64,000 nt of DNA. Origin: Sphingosinithalassobacter sp. CS137. GTDB lineage: Bacteria; Pseudomonadota; Alphaproteobacteria; Sphingomonadales; Sphingomonadaceae. Below, piece by piece: positions 8,447-17,555 of this stretch. The stretch lies in NCBI RefSeq assembly GCF_014334115.1, contig NZ_CP060494.1, positions 1,332,501 to 1,396,500 of the forward strand, given 5' to 3'. A model generated the notes under the pieces. It saw nothing but the letters and a program-made list of their open reading frames with translations, was not told where the DNA came from and searched no databases. The translations under genes were made by a program, and so were the position numbers. Each line of letters starts with the position of its first letter. The first letter of the stretch is position 1.

Positions 8447-9652
8447 TCAGCGGCCTTCGAAATTCGCCGGCGCGGGGGATACGGTCACGGTCTGGCCATC
8501 CCGGATTTCCTGCACTTCGAGCATCCGCTCCGCCACTCCGTCACGGCCGAAGCGGAACGCGCCGTCCAGCCCGGCGAAACCGGTACGGTCGAGCAGCCGT
8601 TGCTCGGGAAAGGCCTGGCCCACGCGCCAGTCGCGCGCCAGCCGCACGGTCAGCAGCACCGCGTCATAGCCGAGCGTCGACAGGCGATAGGGCGCCGAGC
8701 CGAAGCGGGTACGATATTTGGTGGCATATTGCCGATAGTAATTGTCGGGCACGCTCGCGAACCAGGCGCCGTCCAGCACGTCGTTCGATCCGATCGACGA
8801 ATCGGTGTTCCACAATTCGGTGCCCAGCAGGCGCGCGTCGCTGCCCCCTTCGGTACGCCGGATCAGCGGCGCGGCGGCGATGGCGCTGTTGCCGGTGCCG
8901 GCGATCAGCACCGCGGCGAACGGATTGCGCCCCAGCCGAGTGACGGCCGACGTGATCGATCCGGGGCGCGAGTCATAGGTTTCCATGGCGGTCACTTCGC
9001 CGCCGGCGTCCTCCACTGCCCGAACGAACGCAGTCGAGGCGCGCTCGCCATAAAGGCCGCCGGGGATCAGCCCGGCATATTGCGTCACGCCGTTCTGCCG
9101 CGCGTAATTCACCACCCGCTCGATCGACTGGGTGGGAACATAGCCGAGCAGATAGGTGCCGTCTCCGGCGACGCTGGTATCGTTCGAAAAGCTCAGCACC
9201 GGCACGTCCGCGGCGCGTGCGATCGGCGCCACTTCGCGCACGTCCTCGGAAAGCAGCGGCCCCAGGATCAGGCCGTTGCCGTCGGCGATCGCGCGGCGGG
9301 CGGCTTCGGCGGCCCCGGTCGCGGTGTCGTAGCTGGTGATTCGCACTCGATCGCTGTTGGTGTCGAGCAGCGCGAGCATGGTCGCATTGGCGATCGACTG
9401 GCCGACACCGGCATTCGTCCCGGAAAGCGGCACCAGCAGCGCCACGCGGTGACGTTCCTCGTCCTGCGGCAGTCCCGGCTGCACCGGCGGCGGCGCCGCT
9501 CGCTCGGCGGGGCGCTCGATCGTCGGCGGCGGCCCCTCGGGAATCACGCGCGGCCCGGAGGCGCAACCCGCCACCAACGCGGCGAATCCCAGCGCCGTCC
9601 AGCGCAACGCGCCCAGAACTCCCCGTTGCGGCTTCGATGCGGCTTCTGCCAT
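8447..9652 (-). CDS. Penicillin-binding protein activator-like lipoprotein (LpoA-like)
   Basis: 401 aa. The N-terminus has a hydrophobic segment ending in LVAGC, a lipobox, so it should be an outer-membrane or periplasm-facing lipoprotein. A Pro-rich linker follows, then a type 1 periplasmic-binding fold (starting VALLVPLSGTNAGVGQSIAN), as in the C-terminal half of LpoA. The N-terminal TPR part of E. coli LpoA is absent. By family it would stimulate a class A PBP. Divergent from rsmI with only 11 bp between starts, the classical arrangement for this pair. Confidence 0.85.
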   Translation of the reverse strand: MAEAASKPQRGVLGALRWTALGFAALVAGCASGPRVIPEGPPPTIERPAERAAPPPVQPGLPQDEERHRVALLVPLSGTNAGVGQSIANATMLALLDTNSDRVRITSYDTATGAAEAARRAIADGNGLILGPLLSEDVREVAPIARAADVPVLSFSNDTSVAGDGTYLLGYVPTQSIERVVNYARQNGVTQYAGLIPGGLYGERASTAFVRAVEDAGGEVTAMETYDSRPGSITSAVTRLGRNPFAAVLIAGTGNSAIAAAPLIRRTEGGSDARLLGTELWNTDSSIGSNDVLDGAWFASVPDNYYRQYATKYRTRFGSAPYRLSTLGYDAVLLTVRLARDWRVGQAFPEQRLLDRTGFAGLDGAFRFGRDGVAERMLEVQEIRDGQTVTVSPAPANFEGR

Positions 9653-9663
9653 GACTCTCTCCG

Positions 9664-10494
9664 ATGAACGCCGTACTTGCGCCTGGTCTCTATATCGTCG
9701 CCACGCCGATCGGCAATCTCGGCGACCTGTCTCCGCGCGCGGCGGAGATACTTCGGAATGCCGATCTAGTCGCGGTGGAAGACAGCCGCGTGACCGCCGG
9801 GCTGCTCCGCCACATCGGCACGAGGCGCCCGATGACCCCCTATCACGATCATAATGCCGAATCGGTTCGCCCCGGCCTGATCGCCCGAATGGCGAGCGAG
9901 GCAGTCGCGCTCGTGTCGGACGCAGGCACGCCGCTCATCTCCGATCCCGGCTACAAGCTCGTCCGCGACGCCCGCGCCGCCGGCCATCTCGTCGTCACCA
10001 TCCCCGGCCCCTGCGCCGGGATCGCGGCGCTCACGCTCGCCGGGCTACCGACCGACCGTTTCTTCTTCCTCGGCTTCCTTCCCGCAAAGCAGCAGGCGCG
10101 CGCCGAGGCGATCGCCGAAGTCGCCTCGGTGCGCGCGACTCTCGTCTTCTACGAATCGGGCCCGCGGCTCGCCGCCGCGCTCGCCGCGCTTGTCCAGGGC
10201 CTGGGCGATCGCGAGGCGGCGGTGGCGCGCGAAATCACCAAGAAGTTCGAGGAATGCGTCACCGGCAGCCTGTCCGAACTGGCCGCGCGCTATGCCGATG
10301 CGCCGCCCAGGGGCGAGATCGTGATCGTCGTCGGCCCGCCCGGCGAAGCGCCCGCCGCCAGCGCCGCGGATGCCGATGCCGCGCTCGCCGAGGCGCTCAC
10401 ACGCCTTCCCGCGTCGAAGGCCGCGGGCGAAGTGGCGAAGCGGCTCGGCCTCGATCGCCGGACGCTCTACGCCCGCGCGCTCGAGCTCAAATGA
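9664..10494 (+). CDS. rsmI: 16S rRNA (cytidine1402-2'-O)-methyltransferase
   Basis: 276 aa. Tetrapyrrole-methylase-like fold with the N-terminal LYIVATPIGNLGDLSPRA motif, the VEDSR and SDAGTPLISDPG motifs and the central PGPCAGIAALTLAGLPTDRF segment. It 2'-O-methylates C1402 of 16S rRNA in the decoding centre. Its stop overlaps the yraN start by ATGA. Confidence 0.96.
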   Translation: MNAVLAPGLYIVATPIGNLGDLSPRAAEILRNADLVAVEDSRVTAGLLRHIGTRRPMTPYHDHNAESVRPGLIARMASEAVALVSDAGTPLISDPGYKLVRDARAAGHLVVTIPGPCAGIAALTLAGLPTDRFFFLGFLPAKQQARAEAIAEVASVRATLVFYESGPRLAAALAALVQGLGDREAAVAREITKKFEECVTGSLSELAARYADAPPRGEIVIVVGPPGEAPAASAADADAALAEALTRLPASKAAGEVAKRLGLDRRTLYARALELK

Positions 10495-10844
10495 GCGATC
10501 GGCGCGCCGCCGAGGCGCGGGGCCGCGACGGCGAACGCCGCGCGGCCTGGTATCTGTGGCTCAAGGGCTGGCGGATTCTCGATCGCCGCGTCCGCACGTC
10601 GTCGGGCGAAATCGATCTGGTCGCGCGCAAGGGCGATCTGATCGCCTTCGTCGAAGTGAAGACCCGCGCCACCGGCGCCGAGCTCGACCATGCGATCGAC
10701 GAACGGCGCCTCGCCCGCGTCGCGGCGGCGGCGGAAATCCTGATGCCGCGCTACGCCACCGCGGGAGAGGATGTGCGGATCGACGTGGTGCTGGTCGCCC
10801 CCGGCCAGCTGCCGCGCCACATCGAAAATGCCTGGATCGGATGA
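10491..10844 (+). CDS. yraN: UPF0102 (YraN) nuclease-like protein
   Basis: 117 aa. The ATG at 10491 overlaps the rsmI stop. It has the restriction-endonuclease-like core of the UPF0102 family: GEIDLVARKGDLIAFVEVKTR, where Glu-Ile-Asp and Glu-Val-Lys are the usual metal-site residues. The N-terminal RGRDGERRAAWYLWLKGW helix is also typical. The function in the cell is not established; a link to DNA processing or replication is suspected for the family. Confidence 0.93.
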   Translation: MSDRRAAEARGRDGERRAAWYLWLKGWRILDRRVRTSSGEIDLVARKGDLIAFVEVKTRATGAELDHAIDERRLARVAAAAEILMPRYATAGEDVRIDVVLVAPGQLPRHIENAWIG

Positions 10845-10906
10845 CGAACCGCGCTCCCGATCCTATCTGCCGTTCGGCCACTCCGGCGGGGCAAGAGGAA
10901 GAATCG

Positions 10907-11863
10907 ATGCAACTCACCGTCGCGGTCCAGATGGACCCGCTCGAATCGATCAACATCGCCGGAGATTCCAGCTTCGCGCTGATGCTCGCGGCGCAGGAGC
11001 GCGGCCACCGGCTGTTCCACTATGCGCCCGAAGCACTGAATTATTCGAACGGTCGGGTCTGGACCGACGCACATCCGGTGACGGTGCAGCGGGTGGAGGG
11101 GGATCATTTCGCGCGGGGCGAACGGGTGAAGCTCGATCTCGGCGACGAAGCCGACGTCGTGCTCATGCGCCAGGATCCGCCGTTCGATCTCGGCTATATC
11201 ACCGCCACCCATCTGCTCGAGCGCATCGCCGACCGGACGCTGGTGGTGAACGATCCCTTCCACGTCCGCAACGCGCCCGAAAAGATCTTCGTGCTCGATT
11301 ACGCGCGGTTCATGCCGCCGACGCTCGTCACGCGCAGTCTCGAAGAGGCGCGTGCGTTCCTGGCCGAACATGGCGAGATCGTCGTGAAGCCGCTCCACGG
11401 CAACGGCGGCAAGGCGATCTTCAAGATCGGGCCCGACGGCGCGAATCTCTCCTCGCTGATCGAAGTGTTCAACACCGCCTATCGCGAGCCGCACATGGTG
11501 CAGGCGTTCCTGCCCGGCGTCGCCAAGGGCGACAAGCGGATCGTGCTGGTCGACGGCGCCGTCGCCGGCGCGGTCAACCGCATCCCGGGCGAAGGCGAGA
11601 TCCGCTCGAATCTGGCGGTCGGCGGCAAGGCGGCGAAGACCGAGCTTACCGCCCGCGAACGCGAGATCTGCGACGCGCTCGCTCCCGAGCTGCGCCGGCG
11701 CGGGCTGCTGTTCGTCGGGATCGACGTGATCGGCGGCGAGTGGCTGACCGAGATCAACGTCACTTCGCCGACCGGAATCGTCGCGATCGACCGGTTCAAC
11801 GGGACCGACACCGCGGCGATGATCTGGGAAGCGATCGAACGAAAGGTCGCCGAACGGCGTTGA
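10907..11863 (+). CDS. gshB: Glutathione synthetase
   Basis: 318 aa from the ATG at 10907, which has an AGAGGAAG ribosome binding site just upstream. ATP-grasp enzyme joining gamma-glutamylcysteine to glycine. Visible features: the N-terminal MQLTVAVQMDPLESINIAGDSSFALM, an ATP-binding VKPLHGNGGKAIFKI loop, and WLTEINVTSPTGI near the C-terminus, the family metal-binding signature. Follows yraN by 62 bp. Confidence 0.96.
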   Translation: MQLTVAVQMDPLESINIAGDSSFALMLAAQERGHRLFHYAPEALNYSNGRVWTDAHPVTVQRVEGDHFARGERVKLDLGDEADVVLMRQDPPFDLGYITATHLLERIADRTLVVNDPFHVRNAPEKIFVLDYARFMPPTLVTRSLEEARAFLAEHGEIVVKPLHGNGGKAIFKIGPDGANLSSLIEVFNTAYREPHMVQAFLPGVAKGDKRIVLVDGAVAGAVNRIPGEGEIRSNLAVGGKAAKTELTAREREICDALAPELRRRGLLFVGIDVIGGEWLTEINVTSPTGIVAIDRFNGTDTAAMIWEAIERKVAERR

Positions 11864-11869
11864 GCCGCC

Positions 11870-12487
11870 ATGACTCAGTTCACGATCAGCATCGTCGTCG
11901 CGGGGGGCTATTGGGGCATCCTGTTCCTGATGGCGCTCGAGAACATCTTTCCGCCCATCCCCTCCGAAGTCATCATGGGCCTTGGCGGGATCGCGGTGGC
12001 GCAGGGCGACATGAACTTCTGGCTGGTGCTCGGTTTCGGCACCGTCGGCACGGTGCTCGGCAACCTCGGCTGGTACGAAGTGGGCCGCCGCCTCGGCTAC
12101 CAGCGGCTCAAGCCGCTGGTCGATCGGCACGGCCGCTGGTTCACCATGGAGTGGGAGGATGTCGAGAAGCTCCACGGCCACTTCCGCCGCCGCGGCGGCG
12201 TCACTGTGTTCCTGTTCCGCTTCATGCCGTTCGGCCGCACCGTGATTTCGATCCCGGCGGGCATGCTGAAAATGCCGTTCGGCCGCTTCCTGCTCTTCAC
12301 GGCGGCGGGCAGCGCGATCTGGAATACCATCCTGCTGGGCGCGGGCTATTTCCTTGGCACCCAATATGATCGCATCCAGAGCTACATCGGCCCCGCGGCG
12401 ATCGCGATCTTCGCGGCGATGATCCTCTGGTACATCTATCGCGTCGTCACCTGGAAGCCGCGTTCCGAGCGTCAAGCCCGCGGGTGA
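11870..12487 (+). CDS. DedA-family membrane protein
   Basis: 205 aa with about five hydrophobic segments. Shows the family traits GYWGILFLMALENIFPPIPSEVIM at the N-terminus, GNLGWYEVGRRLGY, and FLFRFMPFGRTVISIPAGMLKMPFGRF. The DedA superfamily includes undecaprenyl-phosphate and phosphatidylethanolamine flippases; the substrate here is not known. The last 16 bp overlap the end of xerC on the other strand. Confidence 0.92.
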   Translation: MTQFTISIVVAGGYWGILFLMALENIFPPIPSEVIMGLGGIAVAQGDMNFWLVLGFGTVGTVLGNLGWYEVGRRLGYQRLKPLVDRHGRWFTMEWEDVEKLHGHFRRRGGVTVFLFRFMPFGRTVISIPAGMLKMPFGRFLLFTAAGSAIWNTILLGAGYFLGTQYDRIQSYIGPAAIAIFAAMILWYIYRVVTWKPRSERQARG

Positions 12488-13362
12488 GCGTTGCGATAGA
12501 CGTCGAGCAGATGTGCGGCATCAACGGCGGTGTAGATCTGAGTCGAGCTGAGGCTGGCATGCCCCAGCAGTTCCTGCAGCGCCCGCAGGTCCGCCCCGCG
12601 GCCGAGCAGATGAGTCGCGAAGCTGTGGCGGAGCGCATGCGGTGTGGTACGCTCCGAAAGCCCCAGCCGCACCCGAGCCCTGCGCACTGCCTTGCGAATC
12701 GCGCCGGGCGGCAGCGGCCCGCCCTTCGCCCCGCGAAACAGTGGCGCTTCGCCCGCGACACCATAAGGGCAGATGCGGGCATATTCCTCCACCGCGGCGC
12801 GCACCTGCGGCAGCAGCGGCACGATCCGCGTCTTGTCGCGCTTGCCGGTGACCCGCAGCGTCTCGCCCAGCGGCAGCGCGGCGCCGGTGAGCCGCACCGC
12901 CTCGCCGATCCGGAGCCCCGCGCCATAGAGCAGCAGCAGCACGGCAAGGTCACGCGCCGCGATCCAGGGTTCGGCGGCGTCCTCCGATACTTCCTCGGTC
13001 AGCGCCACTGCCTCCTCTGGCGAGATCGGGCGCGGCACGCCCTTCTTCACTTTCGGCCCGCGAAGCCGCGGCAGCTCGGCACGTTCGCCGGCAACGAAGC
13101 GCAGGAACCCGCGCACCGCCGAAAGCTCGCGTGCCGCCGAAGCGTTGCCGAGTCCTTCGCTGCGGCGATGCGCGAGATAGGCGCGCAGGTCGGCCGCGCC
13201 GACCGCCGCCAGCGCCGCGGCATCGGGCTCGCCGCCCCAGTGATCGCGCAAAAAGGCGAGCAGCCGCTCGGCGGTCGCACGATAGGCACGAACGGTATGC
13301 GCCGAGCGGCGCCGGTCGCGGGCAAGATGCTCTGCATAGCGCAAGGGGAGCGGCGCGTTCAT
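12472..13362 (-). CDS. xerC: Tyrosine recombinase XerC
   Basis: 296 aa. N-terminal SAM-like domain (residues ~5-90), then a catalytic domain with Arg in LYGAGLRIGEAVRL, the HALRHSFATHLL HxxR box, LLGHASLSSTQIY and the nucleophile Tyr in IYTAVD. Resolves chromosome dimers at dif together with XerD. A phage integrase is possible in principle, but the chromosomal context (near fsa and priA) and the sequence favour XerC. The 3' end overlaps the DedA gene on the opposite strand. Confidence 0.92.
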   Translation of the reverse strand: MNAPLPLRYAEHLARDRRRSAHTVRAYRATAERLLAFLRDHWGGEPDAAALAAVGAADLRAYLAHRRSEGLGNASAARELSAVRGFLRFVAGERAELPRLRGPKVKKGVPRPISPEEAVALTEEVSEDAAEPWIAARDLAVLLLLYGAGLRIGEAVRLTGAALPLGETLRVTGKRDKTRIVPLLPQVRAAVEEYARICPYGVAGEAPLFRGAKGGPLPPGAIRKAVRRARVRLGLSERTTPHALRHSFATHLLGRGADLRALQELLGHASLSSTQIYTAVDAAHLLDVYRNAHPRA

Positions 13363-13569
13363 GCGGGCGCCGGCATGGTTTTCCGCGGGTCGCCCCGGAT
13401 CAGTGCGGAAGAGGCCACAAACCTAGCCATGCACGCGATCCTGACACGCGCCCCCTCTGCGCGACAGCAATTTCTACGGCTGTTCGCGACCGGCCGAAGG
13501 GTGCGGCAATGTCCTGCTGCCACGAGTCCGGCCGCGTGCCTTCCCCTCGCGGAGAAGCGCACGCCTGGC

Positions 13570-14223
13570 TCAGCCGATCGTCTGACCGGTCTTCGCCCAG
13601 TCGGCGAGAAAGCTCTCGATGCCCTTGTCGGTCAGCGGGTGCTTGACGAGCTGGCGGATCACTGCGGGCGGCGCGGTCATCACGTCGGCGCCGATCTTGG
13701 CCGCTTCGAGGATGTGCACCGGGTGGCGGACGGAGGCGACCAGAATCTCGGTTTCGAACAGGTAGTTGTCGTAGATGAGGCGAATGTCCTCAATCAGCTT
13801 CATTCCGTCGAAGCCGGCATCGTCGTGCCGGCCGACGAACGGCGAGATGAACGTCGCGCCCGCCTTGGCCGCGAGCAGCGCCTGATTGGCCGAGAAACAG
13901 AGCGTGACGTTCACCATCGTGCCGTCGTCGGTCAGGCTCTTGCACGCCTTCAGCCCGTCGATCGTCAGCGGCACCTTCACTGTGACATTGTCGGCGATCT
14001 TCCGCACGATCTCCGCTTCGCGCATCATCTCGTCATAGTCGGTCGCGACGACCTCGGCCGAGACCGGCCCGTCGGTGATGCCGCAGATTTCCTTCACCAC
14101 CTCCAGGAAGTCGCGCCCCGCCTTGTGAATCAGGCTGGGGTTGGTGGTGACGCCATCAACCAGCCCCGAAGCGGCAAGGTCGCGAATTTCGGCAGTGTCG
14201 GCAGTGTCGACGAAGAATTTCAT
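13570..14223 (-). CDS. fsa: Fructose-6-phosphate aldolase / small transaldolase
   Basis: 217 aa, the length of the short transaldolase subfamily. Starts [16 protein letters not shown] and contains GVTTNPSL, the Schiff-base lysine in [17 protein letters not shown], and [15 protein letters not shown]. Whether it splits fructose-6-phosphate or works as a transaldolase cannot be decided from sequence alone. It lies divergent from the DUF2490 gene. Confidence 0.9.
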   Translation of the reverse strand: MKFFVDTADTAEIRDLAASGLVDGVTTNPSLIHKAGRDFLEVVKEICGITDGPVSAEVVATDYDEMMREAEIVRKIADNVTVKVPLTIDGLKACKSLTDDGTMVNVTLCFSANQALLAAKAGATFISPFVGRHDDAGFDGMKLIEDIRLIYDNYLFETEILVASVRHPVHILEAAKIGADVMTAPPAVIRQLVKHPLTDKGIESFLADWAKTGQTIG

Positions 14224-14334
14224 GACATCTCTCTTGCAGATATGTGACGATTGCGTGACGCGCTGCTTGGCCCCGCATGCTCGTCGCCTCTATAGCCGAG
14301 CGCAGGCACGCGCACACCCGGAGAAGGAGAGAGA

Positions 14335-14988
14335 ATGCGATCGCTCGCCATTCTGACGTTGTTGGTCCTGGCAGCGACCCCGGCGAAGGCGCAGGAGACC
14401 GAGGCGCTTCTGTGGCTCTCGGCCGACGCCGACGTGGCGCTGGGAAGCGCCACCGAGCTCGGGCTCGAGAGCGAATTCCGGTTCGACGATTCCGGGCTCG
14501 ACGAATCGATCCTCGGCTTCATGCTCAGCCACGAGGTCGGCGGCGTCTCAGTGGGCGCGGGGTATCAGCACAGCCGCAGCGTTGGTGGCCCCGCGATTCG
14601 CGAACACCGGCTGCGCCAGCAGGTGGCGTTTCCGATCACACGCGTGGCGGGGGGAACGCTGCGCGGGCAACTGCGGCTGGAGGAGCGATTCCGCAACGAC
14701 GGCGATGACGTGCATTTTCGTCTCCGCCCCCAGATCGCCTACAGTCTCCCGCTGAATCGCGATGGCACGCGGCTGTCGGTTGCGCACGAAAGCTTCATCG
14801 GGACATCCGCCGACTGGAACCGGCAGCGGGGGCTGTTCCGCATGCGCAACTCGATCGCGGTCGCTGCGCCGCTGGTCGGGCGGATGCGCGGCAGCGTGGG
14901 ATATCTCAACCAGTACGGGTTCGGCCGCGACGGAGCGCGCGACCGAATGGCACATGTGGTGACGGCAGGGATTGCGCTCGGCTTCTGA
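14335..14988 (+). CDS. DUF2490 outer-membrane-like protein
   Basis: 217 aa. A signal peptide (MRSLAILTLLVLAATPAKAQ) ends at an AxA cleavage site. The mature part is a run of amphipathic beta strands with alternating charged and hydrophobic residues (ELGLESEFRFDDSG, LRGQLRLEERFRNDG) ending in an aromatic residue (ALGF), fitting a small beta barrel. DUF2490 has no assigned function. A strong AAGGAGAGAGA ribosome binding site precedes the ATG. Confidence 0.82.
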   Translation: MRSLAILTLLVLAATPAKAQETEALLWLSADADVALGSATELGLESEFRFDDSGLDESILGFMLSHEVGGVSVGAGYQHSRSVGGPAIREHRLRQQVAFPITRVAGGTLRGQLRLEERFRNDGDDVHFRLRPQIAYSLPLNRDGTRLSVAHESFIGTSADWNRQRGLFRMRNSIAVAAPLVGRMRGSVGYLNQYGFGRDGARDRMAHVVTAGIALGF

Positions 14989-15298
14989 TCCGGGGCGCTT
15001 GAAAAAAACGCTGTCCTACACCCCCCGAAACGGCATATCTGACGAGTCCCCGGCCCGGCGCGAGGAGAGGACATCGATGCTGCACAGCCCTGCGCGTTCA
15101 CCGCGGCTCCTGCGCCGTTCGACGACTCGATCGAGCGGGGAGCCGAGGAGACGGATCGCCTGCCGGGCGCCGCGGGCCATGGGGGACGTACCGTTGCATT
15201 CAGTGCGTTCGGGTATCCCCATACCGCGGCATTCGTGCCGGTTGGGGCCGCGGAACTGATCCGTTCCCCTTCCCGCACGCATCCCCTACATCGCCCCC
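14989..15298. other. 310-nt intergenic region upstream of priA
   Basis: No convincing gene. It holds a core copy of the dispersed repeat at its beginning (14998-15022) and otherwise a G/C-rich stretch. A minus-strand frame at 15016-15282 has an implausible composition (Arg-rich, no recognisable start signal) and was not accepted. Confidence 0.6.
14998..15022 (+). repeat. Dispersed intergenic repeat, core-only copy 3
   Basis: GAAAAAAACGCTGTCCTACA shares the leading GAAA...CGCTGTCCTACA block (core 15009-15020) with the copies at 8226 and 40017, but the G/C-alternating body and GACC end are missing. Lies 10-34 nt after the DUF2490 stop. Confidence 0.65.
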
Positions 15299-17470
15299 AT
15301 GCCCGGCCCGCGCGCTCGCGTTCTCGTCCTCAATTCCGCACTGGGTCCGCTCGACTATCGCGTGCCGCAGGGAATGCACGTCGAGCCCGGGTCGATCGTC
15401 GTCTGCCCTCTCGGGCCGCGGCAGCTGGCGGGCGTGGTGTGGGAACCGGATCGGCTGCCAGCCGAGGAAGTCGGCGACAACCGCCTGCGCAACCTGGTCG
15501 CGGTCAGCGATGCGCCGCCGATCCCTGCGCCGCTGCGCCGCCTCGTCGAATGGACCGCCGACTATTATCTCGCGCCCCCGGCCGCGGTGCTGGCGATGGC
15601 GCTGCGCACCTCGGCAGCGTTCGAGGGACCGCCCACCATCGTCGAATACCGCGCGACGGGCAGCGTGCCCGAGCGGATGACGACGCAACGCGAGCAGGCG
15701 CTCGAGCGGATCGGCGACCGGCAGGGGCTGGTGCGCGAGCTCGCCACGATCGCGGGCGTTTCCGACGGCGTGATTCGCGGCCTGGTGAAAGCAGGTGCGA
15801 TCGAGGCCGTGACAGTGGAAACCGACACGCCCTATCCGCGCCCCGACCCGCAGTTCGCCCCGCCGGACCTCAGCTCCGAACAGAGCGATGTCGCGAGCAT
15901 CCTGCGCCAGGCGGTGGGGGCAGCGGATTTCCAGCCGTTCCTGCTCGACGGCGTCACCGGCTCGGGCAAGACCGAGGTCTATTTCGAAGCGGTCGCGGCA
16001 GCGCTTGCTGCGGGAAAGCAGACATTGGTGCTGCTGCCCGAGATCGCGTTGACCGAGCCGTTCCTGACGCGCTTCGAAAGGCGCTTCGGCTGCGCGCCGG
16101 TCGCTTGGCACTCGGACCTGCGCCAGTCGCAGCGCCGCCGCGCATGGCGCGCGATCGCGAGCGGCGAGGCGCTCGTGACGGTGGGCGCGCGCTCTGCATT
16201 GTTCCTGCCCTACGCCGATCTCGGCCTGATCGTCGTCGACGAGGCGCACGAGACGAGCTTCAAGCAGGAGGACGGCGTCCATTATCACGCGCGCGACGTG
16301 GCGGTGATGCGCGGCCTGTTCGAGAAATGCCCCATCGTCCTCGCGACCGCGACTCCGGCGATCGAGATGCGCCGCCAGGTCGAGCTCGGCCGCTATGAGG
16401 AGTTGAAGCTGCCCGGCCGCTATGGCGCGGCCGAACTGCCGCACATCGAAGCCATCGATCTGATCGAGGAGCCACCCGAGCGGGGGCGGTGGCTCGCGCC
16501 CCGGCTGGTGAAGGGAATGGCGGCGACATTGGAGCGCGGCGAGCAGGTGCTGCTGTTCCTGAACCGCCGTGGCTATGCGCCGCTTACCTTGTGCCGCCAC
16601 TGCGGCCACCGGTTCCAGTGCCCGAACTGCACCGCATGGATGGTCGAGCATCGGCTGACCGGCCGGCTGGCCTGCCACCATTGCGGCCACAACACGCCGA
16701 CGCCCAAGCTCTGTCCGGAATGCAAAAGCGAGGACACGCTGGTTGCCTGCGGGCCGGGCGTCGAGCGGATCGCCGACGAAGTACGCGACCTGTTCCCGGA
16801 CAAGCGCACTGCGATCGTCACGTCGGACACACTCTGGTCCCCCGCCAAGGCCGCCGAATTCGTGCGGCGAATGGAAGCGCGCGAGATCGACATCGTGGTG
16901 GGCACCCAGCTCGTCACAAAGGGATATCATTTCCCCAATCTGACGCTGGTGGGCGTCGTTGACGCCGACCTGGGGCTCGACGGCGGCGACCTGCGCGCGA
17001 GCGAACGCACGTTCCAGCAAATCATGCAGGTGTCCGGGCGGGCCGGACGCGGCGAGAAGCCCGGTACGGTCCTCATTCAGACGCACCAGCCCAGCGCGCA
17101 GGTGATGCGGGCGCTGGTGACCGGCGACGGCGAAGCCTTCTACGCCGCCGAAACCGAGGCGCGGCGAGAAGCGTCCGCCCCGCCGTTCGGCCGCTATGCC
17201 GCGATCGTCGTCAGCTCGGAAGATCGCGCCGCTGCCGAGGAAACCGCGCGGATGCTCGGTCGCAGCGCGCCGCAGCTGGACGAAATGATGGTGTTCGGGC
17301 CGGCGCCCGCCCCGCTGGCGATGCTGCGTGGCCGCCACCGGTTTCGGCTGCTCGTCCATGCAAAGCGCACGTTCGACGTGCAGGATGTGATCCGCACCTG
17401 GCTCGACGGCGTCGGCCGGAACGCGAAAGTTCGCGTAACGGTGGACGTCGATCCGTACAGCTTTCTGTGA
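15299..17470 (+). CDS. priA: Primosomal replication restart helicase PriA
   Basis: 723 aa. 3'-DNA-binding domain at the N-terminus (NSALGPLDYRVP), Walker A GVTGSGKTEVYFEA near residue 218, DEAH box VVDEAHETSFK near 312, and two zinc-binding cysteine clusters around residues 430-480 (LCRHCGHRFQCPNC, then CHHCGHNTPTPKLCPEC). Helicase motifs of domain 2 follow (VGTQLVTKGYHFPNLTLVGV, QVSGRAGRG). It reloads DnaB at stalled forks. Complete. Confidence 0.97.
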   Translation: MPGPRARVLVLNSALGPLDYRVPQGMHVEPGSIVVCPLGPRQLAGVVWEPDRLPAEEVGDNRLRNLVAVSDAPPIPAPLRRLVEWTADYYLAPPAAVLAMALRTSAAFEGPPTIVEYRATGSVPERMTTQREQALERIGDRQGLVRELATIAGVSDGVIRGLVKAGAIEAVTVETDTPYPRPDPQFAPPDLSSEQSDVASILRQAVGAADFQPFLLDGVTGSGKTEVYFEAVAAALAAGKQTLVLLPEIALTEPFLTRFERRFGCAPVAWHSDLRQSQRRRAWRAIASGEALVTVGARSALFLPYADLGLIVVDEAHETSFKQEDGVHYHARDVAVMRGLFEKCPIVLATATPAIEMRRQVELGRYEELKLPGRYGAAELPHIEAIDLIEEPPERGRWLAPRLVKGMAATLERGEQVLLFLNRRGYAPLTLCRHCGHRFQCPNCTAWMVEHRLTGRLACHHCGHNTPTPKLCPECKSEDTLVACGPGVERIADEVRDLFPDKRTAIVTSDTLWSPAKAAEFVRRMEAREIDIVVGTQLVTKGYHFPNLTLVGVVDADLGLDGGDLRASERTFQQIMQVSGRAGRGEKPGTVLIQTHQPSAQVMRALVTGDGEAFYAAETEARREASAPPFGRYAAIVVSSEDRAAAEETARMLGRSAPQLDEMMVFGPAPAPLAMLRGRHRFRLLVHAKRTFDVQDVIRTWLDGVGRNAKVRVTVDVDPYSFL

Positions 17471-17555
17471 TCGCGTCGTGGAAAGTCCTCGGGTTGAACC
17501 GGCAGCCGATTTGATCCTAAGCCCGGCGTGGATGAATTCGAGCGCGGGGTTGGGA

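Noticed and set aside
15016..15282. Minus-strand ORF in the priA upstream region
   Set aside because: Arg-rich low-complexity product without ribosome binding site or family; overlaps the repeat core. Treated as noncoding.
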